This document shows positions 17,436-26,370 of a stretch of 64,000 nucleotides of DNA, piece after piece. The stretch's first letter is position 1; every line of letters starts with the position of its first letter. Origin of the DNA: an uncultured Chlorobiota bacterium (GTDB lineage: Bacteria; Bacteroidota; Bacteroidia; Bacteroidales; JAADGE01). Both the position numbers and the translations under genes were made by a program. The notes beneath the pieces are model-generated. The model worked only from the letters and a program-made list of their open reading frames with translations. It did not search any database and was not told the origin of the DNA. The stretch covers positions 17,748 through 81,747 of the forward strand of contig CAMZKL010000032.1 in the NCBI GenBank assembly GCA_947311255.1, written 5' to 3'.

Positions 17436-19412
17436 ATGAACAAAACAGAACTTCTCCTCCCCGCAGGAAATACAGAAACATTTTATGCAGCCATTGAAGG
17501 TGGTGCAGATGCTGTTTATCTTGGTCTTAAAAATTTTAATGCAAGAGGCAGAGCATTAAATTTCTCAAATCGTCAAATTCCTGTCCTCATTGATTTGGCT
17601 CACAAAAAGAATTGTAAAGTTTTTATAACTTTAAATACTGTCATTAAAAACAATGAATTTTTTGAACTTCTTGATGTTTTAGATTTTTTAGATAAAATAA
17701 AACCTGATGCAGTAATTATTCAAGATTGGGGAGTATATAATATTATAAAAAAACATTTTCCAAAACTAAGCGTTCACGCCAGTACTCAAATGGCAAATCA
17801 TAATAGTATTGGTGCAAATTTTTCTTTTCAAAAAAACTTTGAACGTGTAATTCTTGCTCGAGAACTTACTTTGCAAGAAGCAAAAGATGTAAATAAAAAA
17901 ACAAAAATTGAAACTGAGGTTTTCATTCATGGAGCTTTATGTTACTCATTTTCAGGAATGTGCAATTTCAGTTCATATCTTGGAGGGCATGGTGCAAACC
18001 GAGGGATTTGCTCACAAGTTTGCAGAAGAACATTTGACACAAAAAAAGAGTCTAAATATTTCTACAGTTTAAAAGACAATCAGCAAATTGAGAACATCCA
18101 TAATTTAATTGATGCAGGTGTTTATTCTTTAAAAATTGAAGGACGTTTAAAATCGTCGGATTATGTATATAAAGTTGCAAGAGCATATCGTATGGTAATG
18201 GATGATAGAACAAAACTTCCTTTTGCAAAAAAAATGCTTGAAACCGAAACTGGCAGAAAAAAAACAGGGGATTTCTTAGCAAATGATTTAAGCGATGCAA
18301 TAACATATAAAAGCCCAAATACAGGTTTACCTCTTGGCAAAATTGAAAAGATAACTAAAACAGGCTTTATTTTTTATTGTAATTTTGATTTAAAAAATGA
18401 TTTTAGAATCCGAATTAAACATCCAAATAAAGATGAGCAAAGAAACTTAAAAGTAAGAGAATTCTCACAAGAAGGAAAAATTGTAAAAGTAACAGCAGAT
18501 GGCAGTTTCCTATTAAATAGTACAGTATATTTATCGGGAATTATTGAAAAAAAATTCTCATCAAAACTTCCGGAAGGAAAAAAAGATGTTAGATTTGGTC
18601 TTCCATACGGAAAAAAGAAAAACATCGTAAAATCTTTTTCAAGTGTTCAAAAAAAGAAAAGTTTTACTTTATTTGTAAGAATTAATTCTGTTGCTTGGAT
18701 GCGAAAAATAAGATTTGATGCAATTGATAATATTATTTTTTCTTTTTCGCAATCAGATTTTGACAAATTAGATGCAGGAGCAAAGCTAATTCAAAAATAT
18801 AAACAAAAAATATGGATTGAATTTCCTCATTTTATACCGGAAGGAAAAATTGATTATTATAAAAACCTTGCTAAAAAATATACAGAAAAAGGGCTTAATA
18901 GATTTTTCTTAAGCCATATTTCACAAAAATTATTATTGCCCCAAAATACAATTTTTGCAGGAAACGAAAATATGTATGCCTACAACGATGCGGCAAGTGA
19001 TTTTTTCTACTCAGAAGGAGCAAAACTAATTACTTATCCTGTTGAGAATGATGAAGAAAATATTTTTGCATATCAAAATAAAAAAGGAATAATGCCTATT
19101 TATTTTTATCCAAGATTATTTATTTCACGTATGCCTATAAAAATAAAAGAAGAAGAAAGTTTCAAAGATGATACAGGAAACACATATAATAAAACAATAA
19201 TTGACGGGATAACATATACAATTCCGGAAATTCCTGTTTCATTTATGCAATATGTTACAAAATTTAAGCAAAAAGGATTCAAAAATTTCCTAATTGATTT
19301 AAGTTTTGAAAAACCTTCTGGCAACAGAGTGAATACTCTTATAAAACGCTACAAAGAATCAAAACAAATACAACCTTCGGTTAATTTTAATTTTAAAAGG
19401 GTTTTGAAATAG
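17436..19412 (+). CDS. U32 family protein, RlhA-like (rRNA/tRNA hydroxylation family)
   Basis: 658 residues. The N-terminal TIM-barrel-like domain starts ELLLPAGNTETFYAAIEGGADAVY (split at GGAD) and holds the U32 signature around residues 165-190: IHGALCYSFSGMCNFSS, then GANRGICSQVCR. Cysteines in this stretch (GALC, GMC, GIC, QVC) are the set proposed to hold an Fe-S cluster. A beta domain and a second half follow. E. coli RlhA (653 residues, 23S rRNA C2501 hydroxylation) has almost this length, while TrhP (tRNA ho5U) is shorter. Annotated historically as a collagenase-like protease; RNA hydroxylation is the more likely role. Confidence 0.78.
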   Translation: MNKTELLLPAGNTETFYAAIEGGADAVYLGLKNFNARGRALNFSNRQIPVLIDLAHKKNCKVFITLNTVIKNNEFFELLDVLDFLDKIKPDAVIIQDWGVYNIIKKHFPKLSVHASTQMANHNSIGANFSFQKNFERVILARELTLQEAKDVNKKTKIETEVFIHGALCYSFSGMCNFSSYLGGHGANRGICSQVCRRTFDTKKESKYFYSLKDNQQIENIHNLIDAGVYSLKIEGRLKSSDYVYKVARAYRMVMDDRTKLPFAKKMLETETGRKKTGDFLANDLSDAITYKSPNTGLPLGKIEKITKTGFIFYCNFDLKNDFRIRIKHPNKDEQRNLKVREFSQEGKIVKVTADGSFLLNSTVYLSGIIEKKFSSKLPEGKKDVRFGLPYGKKKNIVKSFSSVQKKKSFTLFVRINSVAWMRKIRFDAIDNIIFSFSQSDFDKLDAGAKLIQKYKQKIWIEFPHFIPEGKIDYYKNLAKKYTEKGLNRFFLSHISQKLLLPQNTIFAGNENMYAYNDAASDFFYSEGAKLITYPVENDEENIFAYQNKKGIMPIYFYPRLFISRMPIKIKEEESFKDDTGNTYNKTIIDGITYTIPEIPVSFMQYVTKFKQKGFKNFLIDLSFEKPSGNRVNTLIKRYKESKQIQPSVNFNFKRVLK

Positions 19413-19447
19413 TAATATAGCTTCAAAGATTTACAAAAAGTTTTTAA

Positions 19448-19455
19448 TATATTTG
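19448..19455 (+). promoter_or_regulatory. -7 box of the response-regulator gene
   Basis: TATATTTG 15 bases before the ATG at 19471, in the 58-base gap after the U32 gene. Confidence 0.5.
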
Positions 19456-19470
19456 TAGAAAAATAAAACG

Positions 19471-20643
19471 ATGGCAAAAATTCTCGTAATAGATGACGAA
19501 AAAGCAATAAGAAACTCTTTGAAAGACATATTAGAATACGAAAAGCACGAAGTTGTTCTCGCAGAAGATGGCAAACAAGGACTAAAACTTCTTGATGAAA
19601 ACGACGATTTTAAAATAGCTCTTTGTGATATAAAAATGCCGGGAATGGATGGCATTGAAGTTTTAGAAAAAGTTATTGAAAAAGGTATTGACATCCGTTT
19701 TATAATGATTTCCGGACACGGAACAGTTGACACTGCAGTAGGTGCAATTAAAAAAGGAGCATTTGATTTTATTGAAAAACCACTTGACCTAAATCGTCTT
19801 TTAATTACTGTAAAAAATGCTTTGGAAGTTGAAAAACTTGTTACAGAAACTAAAAATCTAAAAAAACGAGTAAGTAAAAAATACCAAATGGTTGGGGAAT
19901 CAGAGGCTTTAGAAAAAATTAGAGAAATAGTAGATAAAGTTGCTCAAACTGATGCTCGAATTTTAATTACTGGAGATAATGGAACAGGAAAAGAATTAGT
20001 CGCACATCGTGTTCATGAAAAAAGTAAAAGAAGCAAACAGCCCTTTATTGAAGTGAATTGTGCAGCCATTCCTTCGGAGCTCATTGAAAGTGAGCTATTT
20101 GGACATGAGAAAGGATCTTTTACATCAGCTCATAAACAAAGAACAGGCAAATTTGAACAAGCAAATGGAGGAACAATATTTTTGGATGAAATTGGAGATA
20201 TGAGCCTTTCGGCACAAGCCAAAGTATTGAGAGCTTTACAAGAGAATAAAATTTCAAGAGTGGGTAGCGATAAACAAATTAAAGTTGATGTTCGCGTTAT
20301 TGCTGCTACTAACAAAAATTTAAAAGAAGAAATTGAATCCAAAAGTTTTCGTGAAGATTTATATCACAGATTAAGTGTAATTTTAATTCATGTTCCATCA
20401 TTAAATGAAAGGACAGAAGACATTCCTTTGTTGGCAGAACATTTCATGAAACAAATTACAAAAGAACATGGAACAGCAAAGTTAAAATATGAAAAATCTG
20501 CTATTAAAGAACTTCAAAAAATAAATTGGTCGGGAAATATTCGAGAATTTAGAAATGTAATTGAACGCTTAATTATTCTTTGTAATGATACAATAACTGC
20601 AAAAGATGTTAAAATGTTTGCTCAACCTATTAGAACTAAATAA
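19471..20643 (+). CDS. NtrC-family response regulator lacking a DNA-binding domain
   Basis: 390 residues. A receiver domain (1-120) has the acidic pair D8-D9, the phospho-acceptor D53 in CDIKMPGMDG, and the lysine in IEKPLD. An AAA+ domain (about 145-375) follows with Walker A GDNGTGKE (about 168-175), Walker B FLDEIGD and the arginine-finger region near REDLYHRL. The sigma-54 contact loop reads GSFTSA instead of GAFTGA. The protein ends at PIRTK, right after the AAA+ lid, so the usual Fis-type helix-turn-helix is missing. The product could act from solution, or not activate sigma-54 at all. No histidine kinase gene is adjacent. Confidence 0.88.
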   Translation: MAKILVIDDEKAIRNSLKDILEYEKHEVVLAEDGKQGLKLLDENDDFKIALCDIKMPGMDGIEVLEKVIEKGIDIRFIMISGHGTVDTAVGAIKKGAFDFIEKPLDLNRLLITVKNALEVEKLVTETKNLKKRVSKKYQMVGESEALEKIREIVDKVAQTDARILITGDNGTGKELVAHRVHEKSKRSKQPFIEVNCAAIPSELIESELFGHEKGSFTSAHKQRTGKFEQANGGTIFLDEIGDMSLSAQAKVLRALQENKISRVGSDKQIKVDVRVIAATNKNLKEEIESKSFREDLYHRLSVILIHVPSLNERTEDIPLLAEHFMKQITKEHGTAKLKYEKSAIKELQKINWSGNIREFRNVIERLIILCNDTITAKDVKMFAQPIRTK

Positions 20644-20650
20644 TGCGGGT

Positions 20651-23278
20651 TTAATGAATAAAACGATAAGAAAATTTAATTAAAATTACATCCAATGCCC
20701 CTACTTTAAACATATCTTTAATATTATTTCTAAAATTAAAAGTTCCGTTTGAACTATTATTGGTTTTGTCTTGCGACCAAACAAGATATAATAATGAACC
20801 AGGTTTATATTCCCATCTTATAACTAGATTTGAACGGTATTGTTGATAATTAAAATCCAATTTACTAAAATTGTAATTATAATTCCCATCTGCGTTTTCG
20901 CTTATTTGAAATATATCATCTTGTGGTAAATAGTTTATTTCATTTTCATTAAATGAATGAAACCGGTTCTCATAAACACCGTTTTTGGGCTCTGTAATTT
21001 TCTTATAATCAGAATATAATGCTGCACTAATAAAAGGAGCACTATAATATTGAATCGTAAAATCCGGTGTTATGTTTAAATCAACTCTCATAGTCATTGA
21101 AAAAGTTTTTTGATTAATTTCTCCAAAGATATATCTGTCTTCATTGTTAAAAGTTATTGTAGAAATGTATTGAAGTTCAGAGTTTTTATAATTATAACTT
21201 GGAGCTAATGAAACAGATAAGATATTAATAGGGCGGTATTTAATAAATGCAAACAAACCATAGCTTCTTCCAGAATTATTAAAGCTATAATTATCCCAAA
21301 AATGAAGATTCAATCTTATTTTTTTGGTTGAATTTGTACCAATACCGAGATTATAATTAAACATTCCAGGAGTAATCATAGCAGGCCCACCTCTTAAAAC
21401 GGAGTTGTCAATTGTTCTTCCTTCCGAAGTTATATTTAAGTTAAAAGACCAAAAGTTTTTAAATTGTAACCAAGTTCCAATATTTCCTCCATAAAAAGTA
21501 TTTGTTCCACCATAGTCCCATCCTACCCATTCATTAGCATTAATTCCTCCTTCCCTGAAAACAAACACAGGTTTGGTAAAAGAATATCCTGCCCAAACAT
21601 ATTGAAAAACATTATTTGCTCTTCTCATATACCCCATATCATTCAAATCAAAGCCCGGTGAACGCCAAGTTAAATTTGCCATAAATCGAAATCCTTTATT
21701 AGATTGTTTTTTAAAATTTATATTTCCTCCGTATCCTAATAATGATGTTCTTGTTGAATCAAAATTCACATAATGCAAATCAGGGTTTTGAAAATATCTT
21801 TGAGAAGATGTTTGTAATTTATAAATTGCATTTTCACTTCCGTTTATTCGGCTTCCAGCAATCTTTGCAGAAATAGAGTATTTTTTATCTTTCAAATATT
21901 GTATAAAATCTAAACCTCCTGTTATTGCAGACTTATTCATCGAGTCAAAATTTTCATTATCAATAAAACGAAATACAGATGTAAGCATTCCTCCAATTAT
22001 TGTATTTCCTTTATTCATATCTTTTTGCATACGTGCAGCAAAAAAATTTGTAAATGGCTCCACGGCCTCTTTCCTTTCATCTCCTTCGAAATTAATTTTT
22101 GCAAATTCTTGACTTGTTAAACTTTCAATAATTCCAATGGAAACGCCTTTTTTTGTTTTTCCTGTTAATTTAAGAGCTCCAATAATCCTTGTATTTTCAG
22201 GCATTTTTAAATATTCATTATTTAAAACATTAGGGTAATAACGAGGAGCACTACCTAACCTTCTGGAATAAAACAGATTATCTCGTGCCAAAGGATTTCC
22301 TCCTGGTGTAATTTGATAATCAATAATATTACTCCCTTCAACAAAAAATGGTCGTTTTTCACTAAAAAAAGTTTCATAAGCTGTTAAATTTACTTCGGAA
22401 GGGTCTGCTTCAACTTGCCCAAAATCCGGATTAATTGCAAAATCAAGAGTCAGGTCATTTGTTATCCCAATCTTTCCATCAAGCCCAGCATTTAAAAACA
22501 TGTCTTTTCCATCTGCATAAGGATTTCCATCTTCTTTTTTATAAAACTCAAATTTTGTTGAAACATAGGGTGAAATTTCAATCTGCTTTTTGGGATGCAA
22601 ATCTTTCAAACCTTCTAATGATCCAAATTTGCTTACCCAACCAGATGCTTTTTGAGGAATAAATTGCCACATATCCCATTCTTTATTTCGAAATAAGAAT
22701 CTTACAACTTGCAATCCCCATCTTTGATTTTTGTTGTCATTAAATCTTAACTGACTTAAAGGTATTTTCATTTCAGCTGTCCACCCAAAATCAGTAATTA
22801 AAGTTTTTGTTGTCCAGAGCGGATCCCATGTGTCGTCGTCATCATCAACATTATCATTACTTGTAACGGCATCAGACCTAACACCCGAAGCACTAACGGC
22901 AAAAACAAATGCAGTTTTTTTGTCGTAATAGCTATCAATTTGAACTGCAACTAAATCACCGTCCCAACTGTCTCGCCTGGACATTCTTTTTTCAATTTTT
23001 TTAGGTTCTGTATCGTAAGCCTTTATGGCAACATATATATTGTTGTTATCATATAAAATTTTAAACTCTGTATTTTGCGATGGTTTTGTTCCTTCATTTG
23101 GTTCGTATTGTGTGTAATTACCTTCCCAAGCAATTTTTTTCCAATCTGCATCATCTAAAAAACCATCAATTTTTATTGAATTGTTTTTAATTCTTTGAGT
23201 TGTATATGTTTTGTTTTGCCCATATGTTACAACAAATGTAAAAACAAGAAGGCAGTTAAAAAGTAAAAAGACTTTCAT
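20651..23278 (-). CDS. DUF5916 protein with CBM9-like N-terminal domain
   Basis: 875 residues with a signal peptide ending near TYGQ at about residue 20. Residues about 30-220 form a CBM9-like domain (IKIDGFLDDADWKKI is its start; WTAEMKIPLSQLRF its end). The rest matches the large DUF5916 module of Bacteroidota, predicted to be mostly beta-strand and probably an outer-membrane barrel: it ends with aromatic-rich strands and IKFSYRFIH. Carbohydrate binding is suggested by the N-terminal domain only. It converges on the response-regulator gene with 7 bases between stops. Confidence 0.8.
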   Translation of the reverse strand: MKVFLLFNCLLVFTFVVTYGQNKTYTTQRIKNNSIKIDGFLDDADWKKIAWEGNYTQYEPNEGTKPSQNTEFKILYDNNNIYVAIKAYDTEPKKIEKRMSRRDSWDGDLVAVQIDSYYDKKTAFVFAVSASGVRSDAVTSNDNVDDDDDTWDPLWTTKTLITDFGWTAEMKIPLSQLRFNDNKNQRWGLQVVRFLFRNKEWDMWQFIPQKASGWVSKFGSLEGLKDLHPKKQIEISPYVSTKFEFYKKEDGNPYADGKDMFLNAGLDGKIGITNDLTLDFAINPDFGQVEADPSEVNLTAYETFFSEKRPFFVEGSNIIDYQITPGGNPLARDNLFYSRRLGSAPRYYPNVLNNEYLKMPENTRIIGALKLTGKTKKGVSIGIIESLTSQEFAKINFEGDERKEAVEPFTNFFAARMQKDMNKGNTIIGGMLTSVFRFIDNENFDSMNKSAITGGLDFIQYLKDKKYSISAKIAGSRINGSENAIYKLQTSSQRYFQNPDLHYVNFDSTRTSLLGYGGNINFKKQSNKGFRFMANLTWRSPGFDLNDMGYMRRANNVFQYVWAGYSFTKPVFVFREGGINANEWVGWDYGGTNTFYGGNIGTWLQFKNFWSFNLNITSEGRTIDNSVLRGGPAMITPGMFNYNLGIGTNSTKKIRLNLHFWDNYSFNNSGRSYGLFAFIKYRPINILSVSLAPSYNYKNSELQYISTITFNNEDRYIFGEINQKTFSMTMRVDLNITPDFTIQYYSAPFISAALYSDYKKITEPKNGVYENRFHSFNENEINYLPQDDIFQISENADGNYNYNFSKLDFNYQQYRSNLVIRWEYKPGSLLYLVWSQDKTNNSSNGTFNFRNNIKDMFKVGALDVILIKFSYRFIH

Positions 23279-23507
23279 TTTGATAGTGTTTTTTATTAAA
23301 GTTTTATTACAATCTTTAGTGTTTTATTTTCTTGTTCAAATATGTATCTTTTTTTTTAATATTTAAACTAATTTATTCATATGTACAGTTTTATAATACA
23401 AACAACATTTTCACATCTATTTTTGTTGTTCATTATACAGAAAGATACATTGGTTATATTAAATATATATTTCTTATAACAATAATATTTCAATATAAAT
23501 TTACAGT

Positions 23508-23515
23508 TATATTTG
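23508..23515 (+). promoter_or_regulatory. -7 box overlapping the earliest start of the kinase gene
   Basis: TATATTTG at 23508-23515 covers a possible TTG start at 23513. If this promoter is used, translation cannot begin there and the TTG at 23531 is the likely start. Confidence 0.5.
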
Positions 23516-23530
23516 CAAAAAAATATTATT

Positions 23531-24631
23531 TTGAATTTCAAAGAAAAATTAAAAGCATTAGATTACAAAAGAATAGCCTATCATTTACTATTTTGGATAG
23601 TGATAACAATCTTTTATGATGCAATTTCGGCATTTATATATGATAGACCTTTTTTTTACACACTTTTATACGACATAAAGTATTATACTCCTACCGATTT
23701 AATTGGTGTTTACTTTATGCTATACTTTTTATTACCTAAATTTCTTTTAAAAAAGAAATATCTAAAATTTGGGCTTTTTTCAATACTCTTTTTTCTAATA
23801 TTAATTATTCTTGTTAGTTTGCCTTTTCAGTATTTAGGTAATTTAATTGACTATAAATATCATTATTTAACCGAAGGGAGCTTGTTTTCTTCATATAAAG
23901 CTTTCTTTTATAAACATATTATACCAACAATTACGGTAAAATTAATGATAATTGGAATTGCAAGTTCAATAAAAATTGCAAAAATTTGGTTGAAATCTCA
24001 AAAAAGGCAACAGAAATTAATCCAAGAAAAACTGGAAATAAATCTTCAATTAAAAGATGCTGAACTGAAACATTTAAAATCTCAACTTAATCCGCACTTT
24101 TTATTTAATGCTTTAAACAATTTATATAGTTTAACTCTTGACAAGTCTCCAAAAGCACCGGAAGTTGTTCTTAAAATATCTTCTTTGTTGGATTATGTCT
24201 TGTATGAATGTAATGTGCCAAGTATTGAATTAGATACTGAAATTGAAAACTTAAAGAACTACATAGATTTGCAAAAAATAAGATACGGAGAAGATACAAA
24301 TATTGAATTTAACATAAAAGGAGAAACTTCGGGAATTAAAATTGCACCATTACTTATTCTTCCACTCGTAGAAAATGCTTTTAAACACGGTTTAGATAAA
24401 AACGTGGGTAAAGGTTTTATAAAAATTAATATTGATATTTCTAAGGATAGAAATATCAATATTTTTGTAAAAAACAGTCTTAAAGGAGAAAACAACCATG
24501 AAGGTGAAGGCATAGGTATAAAAAACCTCAAAAAAAGGCTTTATCTTCAATATTCCGACAAACATACTTTTTCGGTAAAATCATTTGAAGATAATTTTCA
24601 AAGTATTCTCTCTTTAAATTTGGAAAAGTAA
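23531..24631 (+). CDS. LytS-type sensor histidine kinase (His_kinase family PF06580)
   Basis: 366 residues from the TTG at 23531. Four membrane segments (about 12-150) without a large sensor domain lead into a short coiled coil and the kinase core. The phosphorylated histidine is in LNPHFLFNALNNLY (about residue 188), and the N-box is LPLVENAFKHG. A G-box-like GIGIKNLKKRL follows. This family normally pairs with a LytTR response regulator encoded next door, but the next gene is on the other strand and is an isomerase. No in-frame ATG exists before the second membrane segment, so a TTG start is required; the alternative is 23513. Confidence 0.82.
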   Translation: MNFKEKLKALDYKRIAYHLLFWIVITIFYDAISAFIYDRPFFYTLLYDIKYYTPTDLIGVYFMLYFLLPKFLLKKKYLKFGLFSILFFLILIILVSLPFQYLGNLIDYKYHYLTEGSLFSSYKAFFYKHIIPTITVKLMIIGIASSIKIAKIWLKSQKRQQKLIQEKLEINLQLKDAELKHLKSQLNPHFLFNALNNLYSLTLDKSPKAPEVVLKISSLLDYVLYECNVPSIELDTEIENLKNYIDLQKIRYGEDTNIEFNIKGETSGIKIAPLLILPLVENAFKHGLDKNVGKGFIKINIDISKDRNINIFVKNSLKGENNHEGEGIGIKNLKKRLYLQYSDKHTFSVKSFEDNFQSILSLNLEK

Positions 24632-24634
24632 AGT

Positions 24635-25177
24635 TTAACAGCTACACTTATGATTAGGATCGTCATGGTCATGCCCATGATGATGCCCGTGTCCATGAAC
24701 GTGTCCGTGTTGAAGTTCAATTTCTGTTGCTTCTCTTAGACCAACTATTTTGCCTGTAAAATATAAATTTTCTCCAGCAAGTGGATGGTTAAAATCCAAC
24801 TTTACCATTTCATTCTCAACAGATACAACTTGACCGTTAAAATGATTACCATTTTCATCTTGCATAGGAATCACATTACCTACTGCTAATAAATCATCTT
24901 CAATTTTTCCATCTTTTTTAAAAATATCCAATGGTACATCTGAAACATAATCATCATTTCTTGTTCCATATCCTTCTTCGCTTGTTAATTTAAATTTGAA
25001 GGTGTCATTAGTTGTTAAACCACTTAAATTATCTTCAAATTTTTGGAGCATCATTCCACTACCGAACAAAAATTCTAATGGTTTATTTTCATTTGCTGAA
25101 TCGATAATATCATTATCTTTTTCAGAAAGTTTTAGTTCATAACTTACTGATACTACTTTATTTTTTTCTGCTTTCAT
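24635..25177 (-). CDS. FKBP-type peptidyl-prolyl isomerase, SlyD-like
   Basis: 180 residues. The FKBP core is split by an insert-in-flap domain as in SlyD: LEFLFGSGMMLQKFEDNL and KLTSEEGYGTRND precede the flap, and KLDFNHPLAGENLYF closes it. The C-terminus is a metal-binding tail of repeated His-Gly and His-Asp followed by two cysteines (CSC). SlyD proteins fold prolyl bonds, act as chaperones and bind nickel. The tail here has about ten histidines in 20 residues. It sits downstream of lpxK with its own upstream -7 box. Confidence 0.9.
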   Translation of the reverse strand: MKAEKNKVVSVSYELKLSEKDNDIIDSANENKPLEFLFGSGMMLQKFEDNLSGLTTNDTFKFKLTSEEGYGTRNDDYVSDVPLDIFKKDGKIEDDLLAVGNVIPMQDENGNHFNGQVVSVENEMVKLDFNHPLAGENLYFTGKIVGLREATEIELQHGHVHGHGHHHGHDHDDPNHKCSC

Positions 25178-25236
25178 AAAATTTATTTTAAAACCACTTT
25201 TGGGGTATAAAACCTCCCAAAGGGTATATTTACCGG

Positions 25237-25244
25237 CAAAGGTA
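25237..25244 (-). promoter_or_regulatory. -7 box upstream of the SlyD-like gene
   Basis: TACCTTTG on the minus strand, 60 bases before the ATG. A loose inverted repeat (TTTGGG/CCCAAA arms at 25199-25221) lies in the leader between the two. Confidence 0.45.
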
Positions 25245-25269
25245 ATTTTTTAAATTAAACGAAAAATAA

Positions 25270-26370
25270 TTAAAACTGTTTTCTTGAAATTAAGAATCTA
25301 TATTGACCTTTATCTTTTTTAATATAGGAAAATATTCTTTGGTTAAGTTCATCTTGGTCGTCATTTAAAATACTAATTTCAATAGGGCAATAGAACATTT
25401 TAGTTTTTAAATTATCATCACAAATTAATCTTTTTAATTTTCCAGCATCTTTTTCTGTTGTAAGAATAAATTTATTTTCTGATTTTATATTATTAAAGAT
25501 TTTAGAAATATTATTCATGTCAGACTCAGTATATTCATGATGGTCTTTATATTTTTCATGAATAATTTCTTTTGAAATTCCACTACATTGCAACAAAATT
25601 TGTTTGTGGTTTCCAATTCCTGTAACTAACAGAATAACGGCATTTTTAAGGTCTTCAATATTAATAGTTTTATTTATATCTTTATGGACAGAATAAAATT
25701 TATTATAGGAAAATGTTGAAAAGAAAAGTGTTTGATAGGCTTTTAAATTAATATTTGTAGCTATAATCCTCATATCAATTGGTTTAATATCTTTTGGAGC
25801 TTTTGTTAATAAAATTATATCTGCTCTATGTTTTTCTTTTATACTGTCTCTTAATCTTCCAAAGGGCAAATAATAATCATCAAAAAATGGTTGAGTAAAA
25901 TCAATCAATAAAATTGACAGACCCGGTTTTACATATCTGTGCTGAAAAGCATCATCCAAAATAATTAAATCAATTTTTTTATCAGATTCTTGAAGTTTTT
26001 TTATTCCTCTTACTCTATTTCCATCAACCGCAAGAGTTATTTGTGGGAATTTTTGTTTTATCTGATAAGGTTCGTCTCCAATAGAATTAACATCAGACTT
26101 ATTCTCTGCAAGAATAAAGCCTTTAGTTTTTCTTTTGTATCCTCTGCTTAAAACAGCAACTTTATAATTTTCTTTTAAAATTGAGATTAAATATTCAGTA
26201 ACTGGTGTTTTTCCTGTGCCACCAACGGTTATATTTCCAACAGAAATTATTGGAATATCAAACTCATGAGATTTTAAGATTTTAAGGTCAAATAATGTGT
26301 TCCTCAATTTTACAACAAAACCGTAAATTAAAGAAATCGGGTACAATAATATGACTTTAAAAATTTTCAT
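25270..26370 (-). CDS. lpxK: Tetraacyldisaccharide 4'-kinase (lipid A synthesis)
   Basis: 366 residues. One N-terminal membrane-associated segment is followed by the P-loop ISVGNITVGGTGKTP (about 42-56) and the family phrases VLSRGYKR, SIGDEPYQIKQKFP and ILDDAFQHR. LpxK phosphorylates the 4' position of the lipid A disaccharide at the inner membrane. Length is slightly above the usual 320-350. The start overlaps the sppA stop by one base (TAATG), so translation is coupled. Confidence 0.95.
   Translation of the reverse strand: MKIFKVILLYPISLIYGFVVKLRNTLFDLKILKSHEFDIPIISVGNITVGGTGKTPVTEYLISILKENYKVAVLSRGYKRKTKGFILAENKSDVNSIGDEPYQIKQKFPQITLAVDGNRVRGIKKLQESDKKIDLIILDDAFQHRYVKPGLSILLIDFTQPFFDDYYLPFGRLRDSIKEKHRADIILLTKAPKDIKPIDMRIIATNINLKAYQTLFFSTFSYNKFYSVHKDINKTINIEDLKNAVILLVTGIGNHKQILLQCSGISKEIIHEKYKDHHEYTESDMNNISKIFNNIKSENKFILTTEKDAGKLKRLICDDNLKTKMFYCPIEISILNDDQDELNQRIFSYIKKDKGQYRFLISRKQF

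Noticed and set aside
23332..23619. 95-residue plus-strand frame before and into the kinase gene
   Set aside because: Composition is low-complexity AT-rich translation, and it conflicts with the kinase frame, which has clear motifs.
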